From assembly GCA_002309305.1 (NCBI GenBank), contig DBWR01000033.1:63069-79286 (forward strand): a stretch of DNA of 16,218 nucleotides, read 5' to 3'. The position numbers and the translations under genes are program-made. The notes under the pieces are model-generated. The model was not told the origin of the DNA and did no database searches. It worked only from the letters and a program-made list of their open reading frames with translations. Positions 1 through 7,047 of this stretch are shown here, in pieces (within the stretch, counting starts at the first letter, position 1; every line of letters begins with the position of its first letter). The DNA comes from Treponema sp. UBA1233. GTDB taxonomy: Bacteria; Spirochaetota; Spirochaetia; Treponematales; Treponemataceae.

Positions 1-842
1 GTAACTGCCATGTTGCTTGCCTTTGTTCCGTGCATTCCAACCATGCCAAGGTTCAGGCTGTTGCTTGAAGGAAATGCTGAACGTGCCATCATGCTTTCTG
101 ATACAGGAATGTCTGCGGTCTGTGCAAGGGCAAGAAGTTCCTCGCTTGCGTTGCCGATGATGATTCCACCACCTGCATAAATCACAGGCCTTTTTGCGTT
201 GTTGATGATGTCTGCCGCCCTCTTGATTTCTTCATCGCTTGGAGACGGAGGATTAAGTGACCTTTTAAGGTGAATGTTCCTGTCCTGAATTCTCTTTTCA
301 ATTTCATCCAGGTTTTTAAGCGGTTCAAATTCAACTTCGTTTGCGGTGACTTCCTTTGGAATGTCAATCAGAACTGGGCCCGGTCGGCCGCTTTTTGCAA
401 TGATGAATGCCTCGCGGATGACATCTGCAAGTTCCTCTACATTGCGGACGATGTAGTTGTGCTTTGTAATCGGCATTGTTACACCGGTGATGTCGATTTC
501 CTGGAAAGAGTCTTTGCCCAAAAGTGTAGTGGGAACATTACATGTAATTGCGACGATTGGAGATGAATCCATGTATGCTGTTGCAATTCCTGTTACAAGA
601 TTTGTTGCTCCAGGACCACTTGTTGCAAATACAACACCTACTTTACCGGTTGAACGGGCATAACCGTCTGCGGCATGGGAAGCACCCTGTTCATGGGCTG
701 TAAGAATATGGCGGATTCTGTCGCTGTTCTTATATAATTCATCATAAACATTTAAAATTGCACCGCCCGGATAACCAAATACGGTGTCAACGCCCTGCTC
801 AACAAGACATTCAATAACCACACGAGAGCCTGAAATCTTCAA
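1..842 (-). CDS. ilvB: Acetolactate synthase large subunit, N-terminal part (cut by window edge)
   Basis: Translating the minus strand from 842 gives about 280 residues of a thiamine-diphosphate enzyme that joins two pyruvates, or pyruvate and 2-oxobutyrate, in the first common step of valine/leucine/isoleucine synthesis. Seen: the N-terminal TPP-binding domain with FGYPGGAI (residues 22-29), the catalytic glutamate E51 in AHEQGASHAADGYAR, the ATSGPGATNL loop, and the QEIDITG and KSGRPGPVLIDIPKEV segments typical of the family; the central domain begins with RPVIYAGGG. The start is TTG at 842-840, because AGGAG (854-850) lies 7 bases upstream and the protein then begins MKISGSRVV, as homologues do. 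The C-terminal half, with the cofactor diphosphate site, lies beyond position 1. It sits 190 bases downstream of ilvD on the same strand. The anabolic (IlvB/IlvI) rather than catabolic (AlsS) form is favoured by the ilvD neighbour. Confidence 0.95.
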   Translation of the reverse strand, partial: MKISGSRVVIECLVEQGVDTVFGYPGGAILNVYDELYKNSDRIRHILTAHEQGASHAADGYARSTGKVGVVFATSGPGATNLVTGIATAYMDSSPIVAITCNVPTTLLGKDSFQEIDITGVTMPITKHNYIVRNVEELADVIREAFIIAKSGRPGPVLIDIPKEVTANEVEFEPLKNLDEIEKRIQDRNIHLKRSLNPPSPSDEEIKRAADIINNAKRPVIYAGGGIIIGNASEELLALAQTADIPVSESMMARSAFPSSNSLNLGMVGMHGTKASNMAV

Positions 843-856
843 TTTTGAACTCCTAG

Positions 857-911
857 AAAAAAATAATACGGTGTCTTTTTCCAATAAAATAATATGGAAG
901 AAAACACCGTA
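857..911 (-). terminator. Hairpin plus T-tract in the ilvB leader (intrinsic terminator or attenuator)
   Basis: Read on the minus strand, a 16-base arm starting TACGGTGT at 911 pairs with a 16-base arm ending ACACCGTA at 867. There is one C-A mismatch and one G-U pair around a 13-base A/T loop, followed at once by TTATTTTTTT (866-857). The T-tract ends 2 bases before the AGGAG of ilvB. The form is that of a Rho-independent terminator. It could end ilvD transcripts, or act as an attenuator for ilvB. No T-box consensus or leader peptide was found. Confidence 0.7.
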
Positions 912-914
912 CCA

Positions 915-943
915 ATAGTACTCTATTTTGTAAATAAAAACAA
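915..943 (-). promoter_or_regulatory. Candidate ilvB promoter
   Basis: On the minus strand TTGTTT (943-938) and TACTAT (920-915) are separated by exactly 17 bases, in an A/T-rich stretch between ilvD and ilvB. A start about 7 bases past the -10 would fall inside the first arm of the leader hairpin, so the transcript would begin almost at the base of that hairpin. The -10 matches the consensus at four of six positions. Not proven. Confidence 0.4.
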
Positions 944-966
944 GTGTTAGCCTGCTGTACCTTAAG

Positions 967-1024
967 TTTGTAAGGCAGTGTCATTCCGGACCTGATCCGG
1001 AATCTCAGCACTATATCTTACAAA
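967..1024. repeat. 58-base composite inverted repeat between ilvD and ilvB
   Basis: Three nested pairs of arms share one centre: TTTGTAAG (967-974) with CTTACAAA (1017-1024), AGTG (977-980) with CACT (1009-1012), and ATTCCGGA (983-990) with TCCGGAAT (996-1003) around a 5-base loop. All three pairs are exact. The core resembles the dispersed ATTCC...GGAAT palindromes known from Neisseria (dRS3) and many other bacteria. There is no T-tract, so it is not an ordinary intrinsic terminator. Only this one copy was noticed in the window. Confidence 0.65.
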
Positions 1025-1032
1025 AACTCGCG

Positions 1033-2724
1033 TTAGTCAAGGATGGCACCCTTATCCGCGCTTGATACCAGCTTAGCATAGCGTGCCAAATAGCCGTGCT
1101 TTACCTTTGGTTCAGGACATTTCCATGCGGCCTTGCGTTTTGCAAGCTCTTCATCGCTTACTTCAAGGTGAATCTTGTAGTTGTTGATGTCCAGAGTGAT
1201 TGTGTCTCCTTCCTGTACGAGTGCAATTGGGCCTCCGTCTGCCGCTTCCGGTGAACAGTGTCCAAGAGAAGCACCCCTTGTTGCACCGCTGAAACGTCCG
1301 TCGGTAATCAAGGCAACTTCCTTGTCCAAGCCCTGTCCTGCAAGAGCCGCTGTTACTGCAAGCATCTCACGCATTCCTGGTCCACCCTTTGGTCCTTCGT
1401 AGCGGATGACCACAACATCGCCCGGATGGATGTTCTTTTTCTGAACGGCTTCCATAGCCTCGCTTTCGTCATTAAATACGCGTGCAGGTCCTGAATGCTT
1501 CATGAGTTCCTTTGCACATGCAGATCTCTTTACGACAGTTCCGTTTGGTGCAAGGTTTCCGAACAGGATGGCAATACCACCGTTGTCGCTGAACGGATTT
1601 TCTATTGGACGCAGGATTTCCGGGTTGCGGTTTCTTACACCCTTGATGTTTTCCGCAATCGTTTTTCCTGTTGCTGTTATCAAGTCGGTTTTGATGAGGT
1701 TCTTTTTTGCAAGCTCTGCAAGAACGGCCTGAACTCCACCGGCATCATTCAATTCGCAGATAAAGGTGTGTCCTGCTGGGGCAAGGTGGCAGAGGTTCGG
1801 TGTGCGCTCTGAAATCTCGTTTACCTCGTGCAGGTCGATTGTAAGTCCGGCCTCGTGTGCAATGGCGGGAACGTGGAGCATTGTGTTTGATGAGCATCCA
1901 AGTGCCATGTCTGCAGTAAGTGCGTTGCGGAAAGAATCTTTTGTCATCATCTGGCGTGCGGTAATTCCCTTGTTGTAGAGGTTCATTACGGCCATACCTG
2001 CGTGTTTTGCAAGTGCAATGCGGTCTCCTGTTGTGGCAGGAATCGTTCCGTTTCCTGGAAGGCCAAGACCCAAAACTTCCGTAAGGCAGTTCATTGAGTT
2101 TGCTGTGAACATACCAGAGCATGAACCGCATCCAGGACATGCGCAGTGTTCCATTTCCTTGAGCTGTGCTTCCGTGATTTTTCCAGAGGCAACGGCTCCA
2201 ACACCCTCAAACATGTCTGTGAGCGAAAGGTTTTTGTCTGAATATGGATTACCTTCTTCGCGGCTTGGAAGATGACCAGGCATCATGGCTCCACCGGAAA
2301 CAACAACTGTGGGCAAATCAAGGCGTGCGGCTGCCATAAGCATACCGGGAACAATCTTGTCGCAGTTCGGAATCAAAACAAGGGCATCAAACTGATGTGC
2401 GGTAACGACACATTCAACACTGTCTGCAATAAGCTCACGTGTTACAAGAGAGTACTTCATTCCCTCGTGACCCATGGCTATACCGTCGCATACACCAATG
2501 GCTGGAAATTCGATTGGGGTACCTCCTGCCATGCGTACGCCATCCTTTACGGCCTGTGCAATCCTGTCAAGTTCGATGTGACCCGGGATTATCTCATTCT
2601 TTGCGCAGCAGACTCCGACCAATGGACGTTCAAGTTCTTCGTCCGTGTATCCCATTGCATAAAAAAGCGAGCGGTGTGGTGCCCGTGCCATTCCCTTTGT
2701 AGCATTGTTGCTTCTCTTTTCCAT
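1033..2724 (-). CDS. ilvD: Dihydroxy-acid dehydratase
   Basis: This 563-residue Fe-S enzyme dehydrates 2,3-dihydroxy-isovalerate and 2,3-dihydroxy-3-methylvalerate to the 2-oxo acids, the penultimate step of valine and isoleucine synthesis. Seen: NEIIPGHIELD (43-53), GVCDGIAMGHEGM, the cluster/metal segment PNCDK with C121, D122 and K123, the signature CPGCGSCSGMFTANSMN (196-212), and DGRFSGATRGASLGH near the C-terminus. The length is normal for IlvD. The NEIIPGH region resembles the clostridial/enterobacterial branch with a [4Fe-4S]-type cluster; that is an inference. ATG at 2724 is chosen over an in-frame TTG at 2730 because GAGG (2735-2732) is 7 bases from the ATG but only 1 base from the TTG. 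It lies upstream of ilvB on the same strand and is preceded by a good promoter. Confidence 0.96.
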   Translation of the reverse strand: MEKRSNNATKGMARAPHRSLFYAMGYTDEELERPLVGVCCAKNEIIPGHIELDRIAQAVKDGVRMAGGTPIEFPAIGVCDGIAMGHEGMKYSLVTRELIADSVECVVTAHQFDALVLIPNCDKIVPGMLMAAARLDLPTVVVSGGAMMPGHLPSREEGNPYSDKNLSLTDMFEGVGAVASGKITEAQLKEMEHCACPGCGSCSGMFTANSMNCLTEVLGLGLPGNGTIPATTGDRIALAKHAGMAVMNLYNKGITARQMMTKDSFRNALTADMALGCSSNTMLHVPAIAHEAGLTIDLHEVNEISERTPNLCHLAPAGHTFICELNDAGGVQAVLAELAKKNLIKTDLITATGKTIAENIKGVRNRNPEILRPIENPFSDNGGIAILFGNLAPNGTVVKRSACAKELMKHSGPARVFNDESEAMEAVQKKNIHPGDVVVIRYEGPKGGPGMREMLAVTAALAGQGLDKEVALITDGRFSGATRGASLGHCSPEAADGGPIALVQEGDTITLDINNYKIHLEVSDEELAKRKAAWKCPEPKVKHGYLARYAKLVSSADKGAILD

Positions 2725-2760
2725 AAACAAACCTCGATTATGTTACTAATAATAAGAAAC

Positions 2761-2789
2761 ATTCTACAGTCAGTCTCTAGAAAATTCAA
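2761..2789 (-). promoter_or_regulatory. Probable ilvD promoter
   Basis: On the minus strand TTGAAT (2789-2784) and TAGAAT (2766-2761) are separated by exactly 17 bases. This predicts a start near 2754 and a short leader of about 30 bases before the ilvD ATG. No hairpin or operator is obvious in that leader. It is one of the better sigma-70-like matches in the window. Confidence 0.6.
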
Positions 2790-2826
2790 TAGGGGTAAAT
2801 CAATTCGTAATGCGTAATTTTGTTGT

Positions 2827-3441
2827 CTAAAGCTGCCTTTGTGACAGTAAGGATTTTATGTAATCCTCAATGGTTTCGCTTCCGTTGACGTACAGGGCCT
2901 TTTGAATGCAGTTGCCGTGGTTGTCGATGTATACCTCTATGCGCGGTTCAAGGTCATAAAATGAGGAACCAAGGGAGTCAACTTCACGGGCATAATTTTC
3001 CTGCATGTAGTATTCATTGAACGGGAATGATAAAGTTACGCTGTCACCGTAGAACCACTTCATTCTTGCACGTACAAAAAGAGTGTCCTCATCAGGTTCA
3101 TTAGCCCTTAGTCCACTGATACGGAAATTACCGCTTACATCTTTTTTCAAAAGGCAAAAGACGATAGGTGTAGGTCTCGTGATTTCCTTTACCTCACGGC
3201 TCTGAATGTCAAGTTCAGAAAACTCCTTGTCCGTTTCAGAAAGTGTCAGTTCAACATACCTTCCCTTAAACGGATTGTACGGATCCCTCATCTCGCATTT
3301 GAACGAAGCGATGCGGTTTGATTTTTCGGCTTCTCTCTTGATGGAGCTTGAACGGCACAGTATGAATGCAATGACACCAAGCTGAACGATTACGGCAATT
3401 ATGAAAAAAGGAAATATTTTCTTTAAGACATTATTTTTCAT
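2827..3441 (-). CDS. GDYXXLXY-type membrane-anchored protein
   Basis: A 204-residue protein with one N-terminal membrane helix (about residues 9-29, after a KNNVLKK basic start) and an extracytoplasmic domain. Seen: RDPYNPFKGRYVEL (52-65), which fits the signature region of the GDYXXLXY family, with R in place of D and L in place of the final Y, and a second family-like patch FPFNEYYMQENYA near residues 140-152. The function of the family is unknown. It is usually encoded beside DUF2157 and DUF4401 membrane proteins, and here it overlaps the DUF2157-type gene by 11 bases, so the two are probably translated together and may form a complex. AGGAGG (3454-3449) lies 7 bases before the ATG. No terminator is visible after the stop; the ilvD promoter begins about 40 bases further on. 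Confidence 0.8.
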   Translation of the reverse strand: MKNNVLKKIFPFFIIAVIVQLGVIAFILCRSSSIKREAEKSNRIASFKCEMRDPYNPFKGRYVELTLSETDKEFSELDIQSREVKEITRPTPIVFCLLKKDVSGNFRISGLRANEPDEDTLFVRARMKWFYGDSVTLSFPFNEYYMQENYAREVDSLGSSFYDLEPRIEVYIDNHGNCIQKALYVNGSETIEDYIKSLLSQRQL

Positions 3442-5770
3442 TTTTGTTCCTCCTGGAAAGGAAAATGTTGATCAGGAAAACAGCAATGCCCAGACCAATA
3501 AAGACAAGACCCTTTGCAATCAGACTGTAATCTTCAACAAAGAATTTGATGAGTACTGCAATTCCTAGAAAAACGGTGGCACAGTTTGCCATCGACAGTG
3601 AAGAAGTGCAAGACGCCTTTATCAGATAGTAGATGCAGAAAAGTGCCAGGAGTACAAAGCAGACTGACGAAAGAACATGACGTACATCACTTTGACTTGT
3701 GTTTGGAATGCAGACGATGATGTAGAGCAAAAGCGGATGAATGAACAGAACCGGATTGACCCACTTCTTGTTCCTTGCGACTTCCCTTAATGCAAGAACT
3801 CCTGATGCGGCAAACAAAGTCAGGGATGCAAAGAAAGAAACGATGTCCATTGTTGAAAGTCTTATCCTGAACAGGTTTCCAAAGTCCGGGAAAGAATATG
3901 CGGTAAATAAAAGCGCCATTGCTCCAAGAATTATGGAAAGAATACTCATGACCCTGTTTCCTTGAACTGAATAGAGGCTCATGCACCAGGCGGCAACAGC
4001 CATAATCGGTATCAATGTTTCTAAGGCAGATATTGAGGCTGGTATGAGCAGGAAAGCGATGAAAAATACATAGAGGGACATCCTGCCTTTTTTCCCTATC
4101 ATCAGCGAGTAGAGTCCAAGGATTGAAAGTGCAATCAGACAAATTTCTGTTGCGCCTGCAAGTATGTTTTTTGAGCAATGATTTATCAGTATGGAAATTA
4201 TGAATCCCAAGGTCGGAAAAACAATCATGTCAAATATGCTTATGAGTTTCTGCCTGTTGAGCGAGATAAAGAATAAGACAAATGAACCAATGGTACCAAG
4301 AGAATAAAGAATGATGTTTGAAATGTCTTTTGATTCAAGAGTTTGATATATGGTGTATTTAAGATCCAGTACCCAAAAGGTAAGTGATAGGAAGAGGATT
4401 ACAAGTGAAATTCGGCAAATCAGGAACACCACGGGCTTGCATCGGATTTTAAGGTATTTTGAGCGCATTGCAATGAGTGCAAGTATAAACAGCAGACAGA
4501 AGAATGAGCGTACAAGAGGATTGTAGAATGGTGATAGACTGAATTGGAACATGAGTCCAAAATAAGGAATCAGGAACCATGCCCTGCTAAACCTCAGTGA
4601 CAGGACAACTGTGATGACAGCTCCCATGAAAATCAGGACGCATGAAGCCAAAGCAGATTCTTCCATTGCATCCGGGAAAAATGAATAGAGTGCATAGAGT
4701 ACAAAAATCACGAACGGAATGAGTGCAATAGAACAGCGCAGATCCTTTTCTTTTTTGATGAAAAACTTGAAGATGGCAAGACCAATGCAGAAAACAAAAA
4801 GACCGCAGCTCAAGATCAAGTCAAGGATGTAACCGTCCAAGTGGTGTGAAGGACTTGTGCGGATAAACTGCCAGCCTATGTCTTCCCAGAAATAATTGAG
4901 GCACAGGAGTATGAGCATGAATCCCAATGCAGAAGAAAATGCAATGCTAAGGTATTTGTTTTTGGACATTGCAAAAATAGCAAGCAGTGAAGTGTATGCC
5001 ACAATCCACAGTCCCGGTACGGTTTTGTCAAGACAGAATCCCATCATCGAAACCGCATAGATGAGTAAGGCCCATTTGAACAGGCTGCTTTTGTGAGTAA
5101 GCGCGTATGGAACCAAAGCGGCAAACATAATGTAAATCAGTGATGAACTGTCTCCGTAAAACTTTGTTGCATAGACATATGACATCCCGAGGATTAGTGT
5201 GAAAAAGAAAACTATGTCCGACTTGGTTGAATATAAAACAAATACAGAAGATATGGCCCACACGGCGATAAAGGCACTGGTGTTTGACGGTAGCCGCAGG
5301 ATTTGGGAAATAAAGGCAATCACTCCGCCAAAGAGAAGGGCCCATGCTATACCCATGCTTTCTCGGACGGAAGTTTTTTCCATCTTGCCCTTGAGCTTGC
5401 ATATTAAAACCGCCGCCTGCATTCCGACCATGGCAGCAACAGCCACTATGGTTTTTGTCGTCCTGCTGATGAAAGCCCAGTTGTATGCGATGAGTGAAAT
5501 CAATCCTCCTACCACAAGAACGAAAGAAACAATCATCAGAATAACGGGAACCCAGTTGATGTTTTTAGCCGGTTTGGGTTGTTCGGTTTTCTGAGGTACA
5601 TTAGGAACAGTTTGGGCTGGAATTGTTCCAACAGCTGGTGCTTCAGCCGGGGCAGAAATCATCCGCTCGCAATAGGAACGGAGGTTGTCCGCAGACTGAG
5701 GGTCGATTATTTTTTTTGCGGCAAACTCAGGAAGCTGAGCTTTGAGCCATCGGTAATTTTCTATATCCAT
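3431..5770 (-). CDS. DUF2157-type polytopic membrane protein
   Basis: A 779-residue integral membrane protein of unknown function. Residues 1-72 are soluble and contain an alanine/proline/glutamine-rich linker (about 41-69). The remainder is a dense series of hydrophobic helices, roughly eighteen to twenty by eye. The segment GLISLIAYNWAFISRTTKTI (89-108) matches the DUF2157 hallmark of a helix, an AxNW motif and a short basic turn. The C-terminus ends in a helix followed by RRNKNEK. Bacteria often encode DUF2157 and DUF4401 separately; the length suggests both may be fused here, which a profile search would settle. It is followed with an 11-base overlap by the GDYXXLXY gene. No Shine-Dalgarno sequence is visible before the ATG; a nearby candidate promoter would give an almost leaderless mRNA. 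Transport, sensing and structural roles are all possible. Confidence 0.8.
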   Translation of the reverse strand: MDIENYRWLKAQLPEFAAKKIIDPQSADNLRSYCERMISAPAEAPAVGTIPAQTVPNVPQKTEQPKPAKNINWVPVILMIVSFVLVVGGLISLIAYNWAFISRTTKTIVAVAAMVGMQAAVLICKLKGKMEKTSVRESMGIAWALLFGGVIAFISQILRLPSNTSAFIAVWAISSVFVLYSTKSDIVFFFTLILGMSYVYATKFYGDSSSLIYIMFAALVPYALTHKSSLFKWALLIYAVSMMGFCLDKTVPGLWIVAYTSLLAIFAMSKNKYLSIAFSSALGFMLILLCLNYFWEDIGWQFIRTSPSHHLDGYILDLILSCGLFVFCIGLAIFKFFIKKEKDLRCSIALIPFVIFVLYALYSFFPDAMEESALASCVLIFMGAVITVVLSLRFSRAWFLIPYFGLMFQFSLSPFYNPLVRSFFCLLFILALIAMRSKYLKIRCKPVVFLICRISLVILFLSLTFWVLDLKYTIYQTLESKDISNIILYSLGTIGSFVLFFISLNRQKLISIFDMIVFPTLGFIISILINHCSKNILAGATEICLIALSILGLYSLMIGKKGRMSLYVFFIAFLLIPASISALETLIPIMAVAAWCMSLYSVQGNRVMSILSIILGAMALLFTAYSFPDFGNLFRIRLSTMDIVSFFASLTLFAASGVLALREVARNKKWVNPVLFIHPLLLYIIVCIPNTSQSDVRHVLSSVCFVLLALFCIYYLIKASCTSSLSMANCATVFLGIAVLIKFFVEDYSLIAKGLVFIGLGIAVFLINIFLSRRNKNEK

Positions 5771-5777
5771 ACAATAA

Positions 5778-5806
5778 AGTTTACTAGATGTATTGATTTA
5801 ATACAA
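5778..5806 (-). promoter_or_regulatory. Weak candidate promoter for the DUF2157-type gene
   Basis: On the minus strand TTGTAT (5806-5801) and TAAACT (5783-5778) are 17 bases apart. The predicted start is about position 5771, the base next to the ATG, which would make the mRNA leaderless and would fit the absence of a ribosome binding site. The match is modest and it overlaps the divergent promoter of the serine hydrolase gene. Confidence 0.3.
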
Positions 5807-5822
5807 GGTGTCAGAGTATAGT
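5793..5822 (+). promoter_or_regulatory. Candidate promoter for the serine hydrolase gene
   Basis: TTGATT (5793-5798) and TATAGT (5817-5822) are separated by 18 bases. The -10 box matches the consensus at five of six positions. The predicted start near 5829 leaves a leader of about 40 bases containing a strong AAGGAGG. It overlaps the candidate minus-strand promoter of the divergent DUF2157-type gene. Confidence 0.5.
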
Positions 5823-5869
5823 ATGGCAGATGAGGACAATTTCTTCATGCTTTAAGGAGGCGTTAAAAA

Positions 5870-7000
5870 ATGGCTGGATTTAATCAGGAAAAGATGACAA
5901 GATATCTGGATTCCCTGCTTGATACGGGAATTCCTTCAGTTGACTGCATTGTGTATCAGAATCATAAGCAGATTTACCGCCACATGAACGGGACTGTAAA
6001 TATAGAAAAAACACAAAAGGTTTCAGCGGATCAGAGATACCTGATGTTTTCAATGACAAAGGTTCAGACAATGACGGCCGTAATGCTGCTTGTGGAACAG
6101 GGAAAGCTTTCTCTGGAAGATGACATTGCAGATTATCTTCCGGCATACAGAAACATAAAGGTCAAGACCGATTCTGGAGAAGAAAAGCTCAAGTGGCCCA
6201 TCAGGCTCAGACATCTTGTTTCCATGCAGTCAGGTTTGGATTATGATCTGGCTCGTCCTGGAATTGTTAGGGTACTAAAGGAAAAGGGAGAAAAGGCATC
6301 CACTCTAGAAATCGTAAATTCATTTGCGGAATCTCCGTTGAATTTTCAGCCCGGAACACATTTCTGCTACAGCTTGAGTCATGACGTGGTGGCGGCTGTT
6401 ATAGAAACAGTCTCTGGCATGAGTTATGGAGACTACCTCAGGAAGAATATCTGGGAACCCCTGGGCTTTAAGGATACTTTTTTTGCAAAGCCGGTAAATG
6501 ACGGATTGGAAAGGCTTGCACAGCAGTATATTGCAAGTGAAAAAGGTATAGTCCCAATGGAGCAGACATGCAACTATCAGTTTACCGAAAGCTACCAGAG
6601 TGGAGGAGCGGGACTTGTAAGCTGTACGGAAGATTATGCCATTCTTGCAGACACTCTTGCGTGCGGAGGAATTACCGCTGATGGAACACGCATACTTAAA
6701 CCGGAAACTGTCGAAAGGATAAAACAAAACCTCCTGACTTCAGATTCAATGAAGGACCTCCAAGACAGCATGGGAAGAAAGGGATACGGATATGGCTGCG
6801 GAATGCAGGTGCTTATGAATCCTGAATTCATCGGCTCTCCTTCTCCTGCGGGAGTCTTTGGATGGGACGGTGCGGCGGGAAGCTGCATTCAGATGGATAC
6901 TGTGAGCAAAACCAGCTTCGTGTACACAATGCACGTAAGGAATTATGGAACGTCATACGATGTAATTCATCCGGCCTTAAGGGATATTGTTTTCGGTTAA
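5870..7000 (+). CDS. Serine hydrolase of the class C beta-lactamase / EstB family
   Basis: A 376-residue serine hydrolase with the penicillin-binding fold. Seen: the SxxK nucleophile motif SMTK (61-64) in LMFSMTKVQTMTAVMLL, the LRHLVSMQSGLDYD block (113-126), a YSLSHDV segment at 167-173 where other family members have Y-x-N, and FGWDGAAGS (330-338) at the position of the C-terminal K-T-G/H-x-G motif. The YSL and WxGAAG forms point to the EstB-type esterase branch rather than to true beta-lactamases; substrate unknown. No signal peptide is present, so it is probably cytoplasmic. AAGGAGG (5854-5860) lies 9 bases before the ATG. It is transcribed away from the DUF2157-type gene, and gph follows after 47 bases with no visible terminator. 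I see no basis for assigning antibiotic resistance. Confidence 0.88.
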   Translation: MAGFNQEKMTRYLDSLLDTGIPSVDCIVYQNHKQIYRHMNGTVNIEKTQKVSADQRYLMFSMTKVQTMTAVMLLVEQGKLSLEDDIADYLPAYRNIKVKTDSGEEKLKWPIRLRHLVSMQSGLDYDLARPGIVRVLKEKGEKASTLEIVNSFAESPLNFQPGTHFCYSLSHDVVAAVIETVSGMSYGDYLRKNIWEPLGFKDTFFAKPVNDGLERLAQQYIASEKGIVPMEQTCNYQFTESYQSGGAGLVSCTEDYAILADTLACGGITADGTRILKPETVERIKQNLLTSDSMKDLQDSMGRKGYGYGCGMQVLMNPEFIGSPSPAGVFGWDGAAGSCIQMDTVSKTSFVYTMHVRNYGTSYDVIHPALRDIVFG

Positions 7001-7047
7001 AGATGAATGACATGTACCCTCTGACAAAAAAATAAGGATGGAATGTT

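Noticed and set aside
843..1032. T-box riboswitch or leader peptide controlling ilvB
   Set aside because: No T-box core consensus, specifier loop or run of branched-chain codons was found on the minus strand. The region holds hairpins only.
2724..2730. TTG start for ilvD, adding two residues
   Set aside because: The GAGG is one base from this TTG but seven from the in-frame ATG at 2724.
1181..2817. Several plus-strand ORFs of 70-180 codons opposite ilvD
   Set aside because: They mirror the codon structure of a certain gene on the other strand, lack ribosome binding sites and resemble no family.
5823..5855. Ten-codon upstream ORF (MADEDNFFML) before the serine hydrolase gene
   Set aside because: Its ATG directly follows the -10 box and would lie upstream of the predicted transcript start, it has no ribosome binding site, and its stop overlaps the AAGGAGG of the real gene. 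Probably chance.
5870..7000. Antibiotic resistance beta-lactamase
   Set aside because: No signal peptide, no YxN or KTG motif, and EstB-like signatures. Fold membership alone does not show resistance.
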